NCBI GenBank assembly: GCA_021604605.1
Contig: BQJH01000011.1
Location: 1-24,650, forward strand
From: Hyphococcus sp.
Lineage (GTDB): Bacteria; Pseudomonadota; Alphaproteobacteria; Caulobacterales; Parvularculaceae
Reading direction: 5' to 3'
Length of the DNA stretch: 24,650 nt
Below the pieces are notes generated by a model that was given only the letters and a program-made list of their open reading frames with translations, was not told where the DNA came from and did no database searches. The position numbers and the translations under genes were made by a program. Shown one piece after another: positions 1-6,272 of this stretch; positions within the stretch are counted from its first letter, which is position 1; the number at the start of each line of letters is the position of its first letter.

Positions 1-19
1 ATAATTTTTGCGGTTTCAT
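1..19 (-). CDS. Start of an unidentified leftward gene (partial)
   Basis: On the minus strand an ATG at 19-17 is preceded, six bases upstream, by a good Shine-Dalgarno sequence (CAGGAG). It opens a frame reading MKPQKL before the window ends. Only six codons are visible, so the product cannot be named. It is transcribed away from the tRNA and should be chromosomal rather than part of the integrated element. Confidence 0.5.
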
Positions 20-137
20 GATTGTCTCCTGAATGGTCCCTCCAGGCAGCAAACAGGCCCCCGGCGGCGAAATCAAGGCTGAAAGAAGATCGCTTGATGA
101 CGGCGATGACCTTGTGTGTGGAAAATGCTGACGCTCG

Positions 138-154
138 GCGGCTGATTTAGCCGC
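138..154. repeat. Small perfect inverted repeat upstream of the tRNA
   Basis: GCGGCT and AGCCGC form a perfect 6-bp stem around a 5-base GATTT loop. There is no T-run on either side, so it is not a convincing terminator. It lies between the leftward gene at the window edge and the tRNA promoter region. The rest of 20-253 shows no gene. Confidence 0.4.
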
Positions 155-184
155 TGAAAGCGCGTGGTAGAGGCGTCGACCCCG

Positions 185-214
185 TTGCGATTTCCCGCCA
201 ATTGCTGATATGTA
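185..214 (+). promoter_or_regulatory. Possible sigma-70 promoter of the tRNA
   Basis: TTGCGA (185-190) and TATGTA (209-214) are separated by 18 bases and lie about 40 bases before the mature tRNA 5' end. Both hexamers match the consensus only moderately. A second A/T-rich box, TATAAA at 238-243, is followed by a GC-rich discriminator but has no matching -35. Which one is used cannot be decided by eye. Confidence 0.3.
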
Positions 215-253
215 ACCGCTCCCGCGCGCGCCATGATTATAAAGGCGCCGTTC

Positions 254-330
254 GGGCCTGTAGCTCAATTGGTTAGAGCTGGCGGCTCATAACCGCTAGG
301 TTGGGGGTTCGAGTCCCTCCGGGCCCACCA
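254..330 (+). tRNA. tRNA with anticodon CAT (tRNA-Ile2 or elongator tRNA-Met)
   Basis: A 77-base tRNA can be folded. The acceptor strand GGGCCTG pairs with CGGGCCC followed by A and an encoded CCA. The D-arm is GCTC...GAGC, the anticodon stem GGCGG/CCGCT encloses the loop CTCATAA, and the T-arm contains TTCGAGT. A CAT anticodon is used by initiator Met, elongator Met and the lysidine-modified Ile2 tRNA. The perfect acceptor top pair argues against the initiator. The long GGCGG stem and overall sequence look more like Ile2, but I cannot separate it safely from elongator Met. It appears to be the chromosomal attachment site: a leftward large serine recombinase abuts and overlaps its 3' half. 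Confidence 0.95.
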
Positions 331-1861
331 AAACCGACTCACCAGATAAAACTTCACCTAACACCTTGAAGGGTAAGGTGGTTTTTGGTGTTCGATACCC
401 TTCATTTCGGACATAGGTGAGTTTGTCGGCGAAGGTCAGCTTTAGGACCAGTCTTTTGTCTGCAAAGCTCTCTGAACTCCATATTTTTAAAGGGTTTCCT
501 AAAAACTCCATCGAAGTTCGATACAACTCCGCAAAGGGGCGTTGCGGCTGACCGGATTTACGGATTTGTTCGCTTAAAATGATGCGCTGTTTTTCAAGCT
601 CTCTGATCTTGTCTTCATAGGCTTTGATGATTGATGGCGCGTCCGCTTCCACAATGCGGGCAAGGAATTGTTCCTTCTTTCTCTCTATTTCACTACACTG
701 TTTGATAAGCCCTTGCGCGCGGGTTTTGTGGGTGCGCAAGCGCTCATCCCAGAGGTGTTCGAGAACACTGCGTGCGGCTCTAAAGAGCGACTGAGAGGGC
801 GTGAGCGCGCCAAGGATATCTTCAAACTCGCCCTCAATCCGATCTTTGCGGATGGATTTACCGCGCATCTCGCAGGTTCGGGTTGGACAGAGGTAATAGG
901 GATATTCTTTGGTCTTGCCGCGCGACCAACAGGCCGTCAGCGTGTTGCCACAGGAATGACAGGTGACGAAACCGCGAAGCGGAAAATCCGCAGAGCTATT
1001 TCTGCGCGTGGGGGCGATGGCCGCTTTGCCGTTCAACCTGTCTTGGATGCGTTGATAGGTTTGATAGCTGATCAGCGGTGTATGTTTTGCCGGAAGATCA
1101 TACATTTCCCATTTGGGGACGTTGATGTAGCCAGCATAAAGTGCGCATTCCAGCATCTTCTTGATGCGGGTAAAGTGTACGCCGCCATGCTTGCCTCTTG
1201 GAAAGGCGACATGGCGCTCAAGGAAGTATTTTAACTCGCCTTGGGTCTCGAAACGGCCAGAGGCGTAGCCTTCCAAGCCCTCCTTGACGATAGAGGCTAA
1301 CGGCTCCACTTGAACCAGCATCTTGCCGTGGCCTTCGACATTCTCATAGCGGTAGCCTTTTGGGGCCGTAAAACACCAATAGCCATTTTGGGTGCGTGCG
1401 CGCATACGGTTCTTTGTCCGCTCCGCATTCTTTACCCGGTCATGCTGGGAGAATGCCGCCATGATGTTTTCCATGAACTGGCTATCGGAATCATTTCCGA
1501 ATTGCATATTTGGGCTTTCCAGCACGCCGCCAGCGCGAGCGATTTCGCCGCGAAGCTGGATATGGGTAACGACATCGCGCGCAAGGCGGCTAATATCATC
1601 AATGATGACGACCAGAGGGTCTTTGTGGGTTGAAAGAAAGGAGAGCATCTCATTCATGCCGGGACGTTCAATCAACTTGCCCGATATGTCTTCTTGGAAG
1701 GTCTCAATGACTTCATAACCGCGCCGCAGGGCATATTCGGCGCAACGGGTGATTTGCGATTCAAGGCCGTGGCCTTGCGTCTTTTGTTTGACACTGGAAA
1801 CCCGCGCATAAATTAGCGCGCGTGTGATGCCGTGTCGTTCTTCGTCACGCGCATAGGTCAT
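296..1861 (-). CDS. Large serine recombinase (site-specific integrase)
   Basis: This 521-aa protein has the order expected of large serine integrases. A resolvase catalytic domain (about residues 14-160) carries the nucleophile context YARVSS (Ser22) and the conserved arginines around SRLARD. A 'recombinase' domain follows (about 175-285), then a zinc ribbon with Cys301, Cys304, Cys325 and Cys330, and a charged coiled-coil stretch (about 385-440). Such enzymes cut and join attP and attB to integrate or excise an element. The start ATG has a strong GGAG site and lies 17 bp after a small upstream gene, so the two are probably co-transcribed. The final residues VGPEGLEPPT are encoded by the complement of the tRNA T-arm and acceptor, with the stop inside the tRNA. 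The C-terminus is therefore formed at the attachment site. Confidence 0.93.
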   Translation of the reverse strand: MTYARDEERHGITRALIYARVSSVKQKTQGHGLESQITRCAEYALRRGYEVIETFQEDISGKLIERPGMNEMLSFLSTHKDPLVVIIDDISRLARDVVTHIQLRGEIARAGGVLESPNMQFGNDSDSQFMENIMAAFSQHDRVKNAERTKNRMRARTQNGYWCFTAPKGYRYENVEGHGKMLVQVEPLASIVKEGLEGYASGRFETQGELKYFLERHVAFPRGKHGGVHFTRIKKMLECALYAGYINVPKWEMYDLPAKHTPLISYQTYQRIQDRLNGKAAIAPTRRNSSADFPLRGFVTCHSCGNTLTACWSRGKTKEYPYYLCPTRTCEMRGKSIRKDRIEGEFEDILGALTPSQSLFRAARSVLEHLWDERLRTHKTRAQGLIKQCSEIERKKEQFLARIVEADAPSIIKAYEDKIRELEKQRIILSEQIRKSGQPQRPFAELYRTSMEFLGNPLKIWSSESFADKRLVLKLTFADKLTYVRNEGYRTPKTTLPFKVLGEVLSGESVLVGPEGLEPPT

Positions 1862-1878
1862 ATCAACTCCTTCTCAAC

Positions 1879-2115
1879 TCAATTCTCTTTTGTATCACTC
1901 TCACTTGGCTCCAGCGTGAGCAAGCCTTGGACGATAGTGGTGGCGTCTTCTCCGAAGCCAAGATCAACAAAGCGGCACATAATATCCGCTAGGATATACA
2001 AGAACTCGATCTTTTCTTCTTCGGATATTTCTAACTCATCGAGATCAGGCAGGAATTTCCTGACATCAATCGGTGGGTCTTCAACATTTAATAGCTCTCG
2101 CTGGCGCTCATTCAT
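1879..2115 (-). CDS. Small acidic protein upstream of the recombinase
   Basis: A 78-aa protein starting MNERQRELLN. The start is fixed by an excellent AAGGAGG site eight bases upstream; the open frame runs further upstream but has no ribosome-binding site there. It is acidic, predicted helical, and has a distinctive middle part (FVDLGFGED). No known domain is recognised. It ends 17 bp before the large recombinase, so it is probably translated from the same mRNA. A role in controlling integration or excision (directionality or regulation) would fit its place but is only inferred. Cargo or a small regulator are alternatives. Confidence 0.75.
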   Translation of the reverse strand: MNERQRELLNVEDPPIDVRKFLPDLDELEISEEEKIEFLYILADIMCRFVDLGFGEDATTIVQGLLTLEPSESDTKEN

Positions 2116-2269
2116 CAAGCAACCTCCTTTACGCAACAGTTTAGGGATTATTCCTTGTGCCTCTTTCATCCGATCACGGACGACAAAAGAGAACATAACA
2201 AGAACTTTTATATCAAAGGCGGATGGATTTTTCCAGTAATAATTTCTGTACGAATGAAATTGATGTGCA

Positions 2270-2818
2270 TTATTGTTTGGTCTCATGGCAACCACCCTCA
2301 CGGGCTCCACTGAGGCCGTATAATTCTGCGACATCATCGAGCGCATCGCCTTCAAAGGGCACGGTGGCATGGTGTTGATGAAGCGGTTTCTTTTTGGGTC
2401 TGCCGATATGTACGCCTCTAGCGCGTGCCGCCGCCATGCCCGCCTTGGTGCGCTCCGAATTGATGTTGCGTTCATACTCGGCGAAAGCGCCACTGAGATG
2501 GAAAAATAATTTTCCAATAGGCGTGGTGGTATCGATGCCATCCGATAGAGAGGTGAAGCCGATACCTTTGGCTTCGAACATTGTTATGAGATCGATCAAA
2601 TGGCGGAGTGACCTGCCAAGGCGATCCAGCTTCCAAACGATTAGGTGATCATCCCCCTTTAATGCGCGCAAGGCCTTATCCAAGCCAGGGCGTTTCGTTT
2701 TTGCCCCTGAGAACCCTTCATCTTGATAGATGGTCTCGCATCCAGCCTTTTTAAGCGCGTCCAGTTGCAGGTCCAGATTTTGGTCAATCGTTGAAATCCG
2801 CGCATAGCCTATCAGCAT
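2270..2818 (-). CDS. Resolvase/invertase-type small serine recombinase
   Basis: A 182-aa member of the Tn3 resolvase/Hin invertase family starting MLIGYARIS. It shows the catalytic Ser9, the IVWKLDRLGRSLRHL arginine motif and the E-helix region AFAEYERNINSERTKAG, ending at GRPKKKP. I chose the ATG at 2818, which has an AGAG-type site just upstream, over the TTG at 2851. The C-terminal part after GRPKKKP (about 37 residues) does not show the usual helix-turn-helix of this family, so DNA binding may be altered or the end may be degenerate. It could resolve dimers of the excised element or invert a segment. Short palindromes lie upstream, where a res site would be expected. Confidence 0.88.
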   Translation of the reverse strand: MLIGYARISTIDQNLDLQLDALKKAGCETIYQDEGFSGAKTKRPGLDKALRALKGDDHLIVWKLDRLGRSLRHLIDLITMFEAKGIGFTSLSDGIDTTTPIGKLFFHLSGAFAEYERNINSERTKAGMAAARARGVHIGRPKKKPLHQHHATVPFEGDALDDVAELYGLSGAREGGCHETKQ

Positions 2819-2866
2819 GTATTCTCTTTCGTATTTTAGTGTTGCTCTCAAGCAATTGACGCGGGG

Positions 2867-2968
2867 AAAGGGTTCCCTTTTTCGTTAGTCCTTCATTGCT
2901 CCTCAGCAACCAGTCTCTCACAGGGATTTGTGAGGCCATAGAAAAAGCTTTGTAAGGGAACCTTTTTC
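2867..2968. repeat. Cluster of palindromic segments, possible res-like site
   Basis: Three short dyads lie upstream of the resolvase. AAAGGG/CCCTTT (2867-2880) runs on into a T-rich tract. CTCACA/TGTGAG with a 6-base loop is at 2917-2934. GAAAAAG (2941-2947) faces CTTTTTC (2962-2968). The sequences around 2868-2883 and 2954-2968 resemble each other (AAGGGttccCTTTTTC against AAGGGaacCTTTTTC). A resolvase recombination site made of repeated dyads is one reading; operators or terminators are others. The rest of 2819-3099 holds only the operator-like palindrome listed separately. Confidence 0.35.
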
Positions 2969-3016
2969 TAGTGGATAACTCACAAGCCGCGTTGATCAGA
3001 TGAAGAACGCATGAGC

Positions 3017-3035
3017 GGTATCAATATTGATAGCT
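3017..3035 (-). promoter_or_regulatory. Operator-like sequence, copy 1
   Basis: Read on the minus strand this is AGCTATCAATATTGATACC, containing the perfect 14-bp palindrome TATCAATATTGATA (3019-3032). It matches 17 of 19 bases of the sequence at 5684-5702. It sits in the divergent region between the resolvase and the small membrane protein gene, as expected for a shared operator of the element. The regulator is unknown. Confidence 0.5.
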
Positions 3036-3099
3036 TGAAGGGCTAGGTGCGGCGACGCATTATTTGCGTGCGCATAAGAGGCGGAGTTCTAAGGTCGTT

Positions 3100-3504
3100 A
3101 TGAAAGTAGTGAGTGACTTTTTCGCCTATCTTGTTGGCGGAACCATCAAGGTAATTGGCATTGTCATTTATATTGCGTTGTTTGGAGGGTGGGTATTGGG
3201 CCAGGTTGCGTTTGTCGCTACCGCATTCGCGATGTCTCAAGGTGAAGCAAATGTCCTAATGCCCGATGATTCAATCGCAGGGATTGTATTCATTGCAAAT
3301 ATTTTGACAGTACTACTGTCATTTATACCAGCTTGGATTTTGAATGGCTTTCTTCAGGAAAGGTATTTTAATGGCGCGCCATTTGGCTCTTTTACGGGCG
3401 GCTCCGGCCATCGCGCTTCGTATTTTCTTTTTTGGTCTGTTTGGTTCAGCGTTTGGATGATGTCGGCATTTCTCTCATTATCCCACATCCAACCTGTAAA
3501 CTAA
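3100..3504 (+). CDS. Small integral membrane protein, unknown function
   Basis: A 134-aa hydrophobic protein starting MKVVSDFF at an ATG preceded by TAAGG. The open frame continues 12 codons upstream to a TTG, which has no better site. Membrane spans are likely at about residues 10-45 (one or two), 58-80 and 105-125, with a glycine-rich FGSFTGGSGH segment before the last span. No family is recognised. It converges on the 94-aa gene and the coupling-protein gene, with only nine bases between stop codons. Its neighbours are conjugation genes, so a role in transfer or entry exclusion is possible but unsupported by sequence. Confidence 0.7.
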   Translation: MKVVSDFFAYLVGGTIKVIGIVIYIALFGGWVLGQVAFVATAFAMSQGEANVLMPDDSIAGIVFIANILTVLLSFIPAWILNGFLQERYFNGAPFGSFTGGSGHRASYFLFWSVWFSVWMMSAFLSLSHIQPVN

Positions 3505-3513
3505 GGAATCTTC

Positions 3514-3798
3514 TTATAGACTTTTCGCCTGCACCTTTTGAGATGGCGTAACTGTATGGCGTTTCGCCATATCGGTTTTAATGCCCTCTAATTCTTGGGC
3601 GATATCAACGCGCTTTTGGGTGAGCGCGTCATGGGCCAATGAATGGCTCTTTGCGCTCCCGACACCTTTGGGTTGATAGAACTGGCCGGGTTTTGGCGGT
3701 GTGCGCAGGAACTCATCAATCTTTTTTGCGTGCGCCTCTAGCTCTGCCTCACGCGAGGCGTAGGTTTGGGAGGCTTTGGCGTTAAAGGGTTTTTTCAT
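3514..3798 (-). CDS. Small charged protein downstream of the coupling protein
   Basis: A 94-aa, lysine- and glutamine-rich soluble protein starting MKKPFNAKASQ. A GGAG sequence lies a little upstream of the ATG, and the gene starts 13 bp after the coupling-protein stop, so both belong to one operon. It is predicted mostly helical with a proline-rich middle (RTPPKPGQFYQPKG). No domain or motif is recognised. Co-transcription suggests an accessory part in DNA transfer; this is inference from position only. Confidence 0.7.
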   Translation of the reverse strand: MKKPFNAKASQTYASREAELEAHAKKIDEFLRTPPKPGQFYQPKGVGSAKSHSLAHDALTQKRVDIAQELEGIKTDMAKRHTVTPSQKVQAKSL

Positions 3799-3811
3799 GG
3801 GGTGCGTCTCC

Positions 3812-5569
3812 TTACTCAGCCGCCATCGCGGTGACCGCTTGAGGCGCTGGCTTCGGCGATTTGATCTCTAACATGTCCCATTCATCGGCATGGGCGCGCG
3901 GTAAGCGCATAGGCTTTTGCCCGGCGATAAAATAAAATGCTTCACCAGATTCCCGAGAGGCTTGCTTTTCAACTTCGTCCGTGCGGGCGACATCTTTTAG
4001 CTCTTCACTGGAGCTTGTTCCGCCCCTGGCTCCAGTTGAAACCTTCCGATACCATTCCTTGCCTAAGCGATTGGAAAGGTAATGCTGGCTTTCAAGATCG
4101 TTGTTTGCAAACATGATGAGGAGACCGGAATTAGCAATGAAGCTTTCCCACGCATCACCGTAATGTTCTTTAAGTTGGGTAATGTCTTGGGCCGCGATAA
4201 ACAGCTTCACACCAAACTTCGCCGCTTCGCCTGCTGCACGTTTGATGCGGTCCATACGACCAAGAAGCGGAAACTCATCCATGAGGAATAAGACATCATC
4301 TTGCGGTTTTGGGATGGAAACATCCTGCATCACATCAAAGGCGGCGTTAAAGAGAAGCCGCAGCCATGCCTTATAGGTTTCACCTTGGGCGGCAGGTAGA
4401 ACCACATAGATAGTAACCTTGTCTTCCTTAAGCGCGCGCATGGAGAACGAGCTCTTGCGCGTGAATTCTTCGATCACCGGAGAATCCAGCCATTTCATCG
4501 CGGTGCGTGATAATTCCATGGTTGAATTAAGTTCTTCGACATGACGGTTTTCATTTGATGCACCGAAGCGCGCGATCAGTCCGCCATAAGCATCATTCTG
4601 GCTCATCGCCATCCACAGTGCTGCTGGATCAGAGGTCATCAACAGATCGCGCACCGACCCTAAATTACACCGCTCCAAAATCGAGCGCGTTCCGACATAA
4701 GCCATGCACATCGCTAGCATCTTGCGCGGCGCATCCGTCCAAAACGGATCAGGGCTTGGCTTGTGATGGATGCTTTCGGCCATGAGATAACATTTATCAA
4801 TCGCGAAGGGATCATGATCGAAATCAATCTCGCTCATGGGGTTCCAGCTATCAGATGGGAAACCGGTTAAACCAAATGGATCAAGCACGATGATCTTTTG
4901 TCCGAGGACTTCTTCGCGGTAGCGGGCTGTCTCCCTGACCAGCTCACCACTTGGGTCATAAGCGATCAGTGAACCTTTATGGTGCGCCAAGTTCGGCAGG
5001 ATCACTGACCGGCCTTTACCCGCGCGTGAGCCCGCAATCAGCGTGACATGGCGGTCATCCCTATAGGTGATCTTTTGTTCATCCCGTCCAAGGAGCCTTG
5101 AGGCAGGAGCCATCGTAATAAACACGCCTTCATCTTGCTTTGCTGAAATGCGTATGGCGGCGAGCTGAGGATGGATGGTAATGCTCCGCATTCGATCTCT
5201 AAGTTTGACGAATTGCCAAGCTAACCACCTTTTGAACTGCGCCCATCTTTTGGTGAGCGTCAGATAGACCACCTGTGCGGCTAAGAAGGGCAAGAGGCCA
5301 TACTTCATCGCAAAACCTATCTTCGGGCTTTGTGTCAGCAGTAACCCCGGTATTAACAGTGCAAGAAATATCGCGATCAGCGCAAAGGCGCTGGCAAGAA
5401 TCCAAAAGGATTTGGCGCTCACAAAGATTTTCCAGCCTGCATTGCGCCCAATGTATTTACGCGCGTAAGAATTCGCAGGCCTTCGCGTTTTACGCAGACG
5501 CTTTTTGGCTAAGTTATGTGGTGAATGATATGTGCGTGCGCCTTGCGCAGGAAACGCTTGTTCGCTCAT
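3812..5569 (-). CDS. Type IV coupling protein, VirD4/TraG family
   Basis: This 585-aa inner-membrane ATPase would link a relaxase-DNA complex to a type IV secretion channel. Two membrane spans are seen at about residues 54-78 and 91-105. The cytoplasmic part has a Walker A motif GSRAGKGRS at about 180-188, the family motif YDPSGEL at about 204-210, and a Walker B motif DVLFLMDEF at about 425-433. Its length is normal for the shorter coupling proteins. The start ATG has only a weak ribosome-binding site. It is followed by the 94-aa gene. The relaxase and MobC lie 6 kb away across the Argonaute cargo, and no VirB-like channel genes are present. The element would then bring its own coupling protein and borrow a channel. 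Confidence 0.93.
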   Translation of the reverse strand: MSEQAFPAQGARTYHSPHNLAKKRLRKTRRPANSYARKYIGRNAGWKIFVSAKSFWILASAFALIAIFLALLIPGLLLTQSPKIGFAMKYGLLPFLAAQVVYLTLTKRWAQFKRWLAWQFVKLRDRMRSITIHPQLAAIRISAKQDEGVFITMAPASRLLGRDEQKITYRDDRHVTLIAGSRAGKGRSVILPNLAHHKGSLIAYDPSGELVRETARYREEVLGQKIIVLDPFGLTGFPSDSWNPMSEIDFDHDPFAIDKCYLMAESIHHKPSPDPFWTDAPRKMLAMCMAYVGTRSILERCNLGSVRDLLMTSDPAALWMAMSQNDAYGGLIARFGASNENRHVEELNSTMELSRTAMKWLDSPVIEEFTRKSSFSMRALKEDKVTIYVVLPAAQGETYKAWLRLLFNAAFDVMQDVSIPKPQDDVLFLMDEFPLLGRMDRIKRAAGEAAKFGVKLFIAAQDITQLKEHYGDAWESFIANSGLLIMFANNDLESQHYLSNRLGKEWYRKVSTGARGGTSSSEELKDVARTDEVEKQASRESGEAFYFIAGQKPMRLPRAHADEWDMLEIKSPKPAPQAVTAMAAE

Positions 5570-5683
5570 GGTTGATACTCAACTGTTACTGGCAATGCCC
5601 CCTGGTACAAAGATAAAGGCATTACTTTGACGATACGTCGATGATGCACAGCATCGCCAAGCTCACAAGATGTCAGTTTTGAT

Positions 5684-5702
5684 AGCTATCAGAATTGATA
5701 CC
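5684..5702 (+). promoter_or_regulatory. Operator-like sequence, copy 2
   Basis: AGCTATCAGAATTGATACC differs at two positions from the complement of 3017-3035. It overlaps a perfect 12-bp palindrome TGATAGCTATCA at 5680-5691. It lies between the divergent coupling-protein gene and the 81-aa gene. The same right half (ATTGATACC) recurs at 6203-6211, before the SIR2-APAZ gene. Confidence 0.5.
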
Positions 5703-5747
5703 TCCGCATATCTCACGCCAATTCATCCAGGAAAAGGAGATGACCCT

Positions 5748-5849
5748 GACAGGCTTGCTCGAAAGATCAATGGCGGCCCGCACCGAACAACCGTGTTCAC
5801 CATTGATCTTTCTCGTCGAGAAGCCTGTCGAGGCGGGATCATCATCCCG
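5748..5849. repeat. Long imperfect hairpin followed by a short one
   Basis: The arm at 5748-5773 (starting GACAGGCTT, ending AAAGATCAATGG) is matched by the complement of 5800-5829, apart from a few unpaired bases. An inner GAACA/TGTTC stem (5785-5798) sits at the tip. A second perfect hairpin CGGGAT-CATC-ATCCCG follows at 5834-5849. The structure lies just upstream of the ribosome-binding site of the 81-aa gene. It could be part of a transfer origin, an operator array or an mRNA leader structure. The rest of the gene-free stretch 5570-5884 holds only the operator-like sequence. Confidence 0.55.
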
Positions 5850-5884
5850 GAATGAACTGGGTGAAAACAAAAGGAGATATCGTG

Positions 5885-6130
5885 ATGACTACCCAATCAA
5901 CAGAAATGACTAACGCAGAGACGAAAGTAAAACCAACGCACCGCGTCAGCTTTGCCCGCATCACAGGCACAGACGATCAGGGCAATGATCAGTGTGGATC
6001 AGCGCGTGAGATCGGCGCAATCTGGCCCCGTAAGGGCGACAAGAAAGGCGGCATCCTCAAGCTTGACCACATCCCGGTTGAACTAACCAAGCATCAAGGT
6101 GTGTTGTTTGTTGTTTCGGTAACAGAGTAA
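5885..6130 (+). CDS. Small basic protein of the mobilization backbone
   Basis: An 81-aa protein starting MTTQSTEMTN. The ATG has a strong AAGGAG site; the frame is open a few codons upstream without a better one. The body (HRVSFARITGTDDQGND..., then GAIWPRKGDKKGGILKLDHIPVEL) looks like a compact beta-rich domain. Similar short proteins are, to my memory, common beside coupling-protein genes in alphaproteobacterial plasmids and islands, but I cannot give a family name. It is divergent from the coupling protein and probably under the same operator region. Its function is unknown. Confidence 0.75.
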   Translation: MTTQSTEMTNAETKVKPTHRVSFARITGTDDQGNDQCGSAREIGAIWPRKGDKKGGILKLDHIPVELTKHQGVLFVVSVTE

Positions 6131-6272
6131 AATTAACAGGCACAGCTCTTTAGGCTGTACCTTCAAAACTATTAAACTCCGATATCTATTTCTGTGAATA
6201 TGATTGATACCATGTAACTTTGTGATTCGCTCTAGTAATAGTTGCGGTGTCACATTGTTTTCTATTAAACTA

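Noticed and set aside
668..1718. Rightward open frames inside the large recombinase gene
   Set aside because: They are antisense to a well-supported gene, overlap each other and show no domain features or ribosome-binding sites.
2116..2541. Longer leftward frame continuing upstream of the 78-aa gene
   Set aside because: It overlaps the resolvase in another frame, has no family features, and the strong ribosome-binding site lies at the inner ATG.
2819..2851. TTG start for the resolvase giving 193 aa
   Set aside because: The conserved resolvase N-terminus begins at MLIGYARIS, whose ATG has a better ribosome-binding site.
6204..6272. Upstream TTG start of the SIR2-APAZ gene
   Set aside because: The added residues are not SIR2-like, no ribosome-binding site precedes the TTG, and the ATGs at 6273/6279 fit the family N-terminus better.
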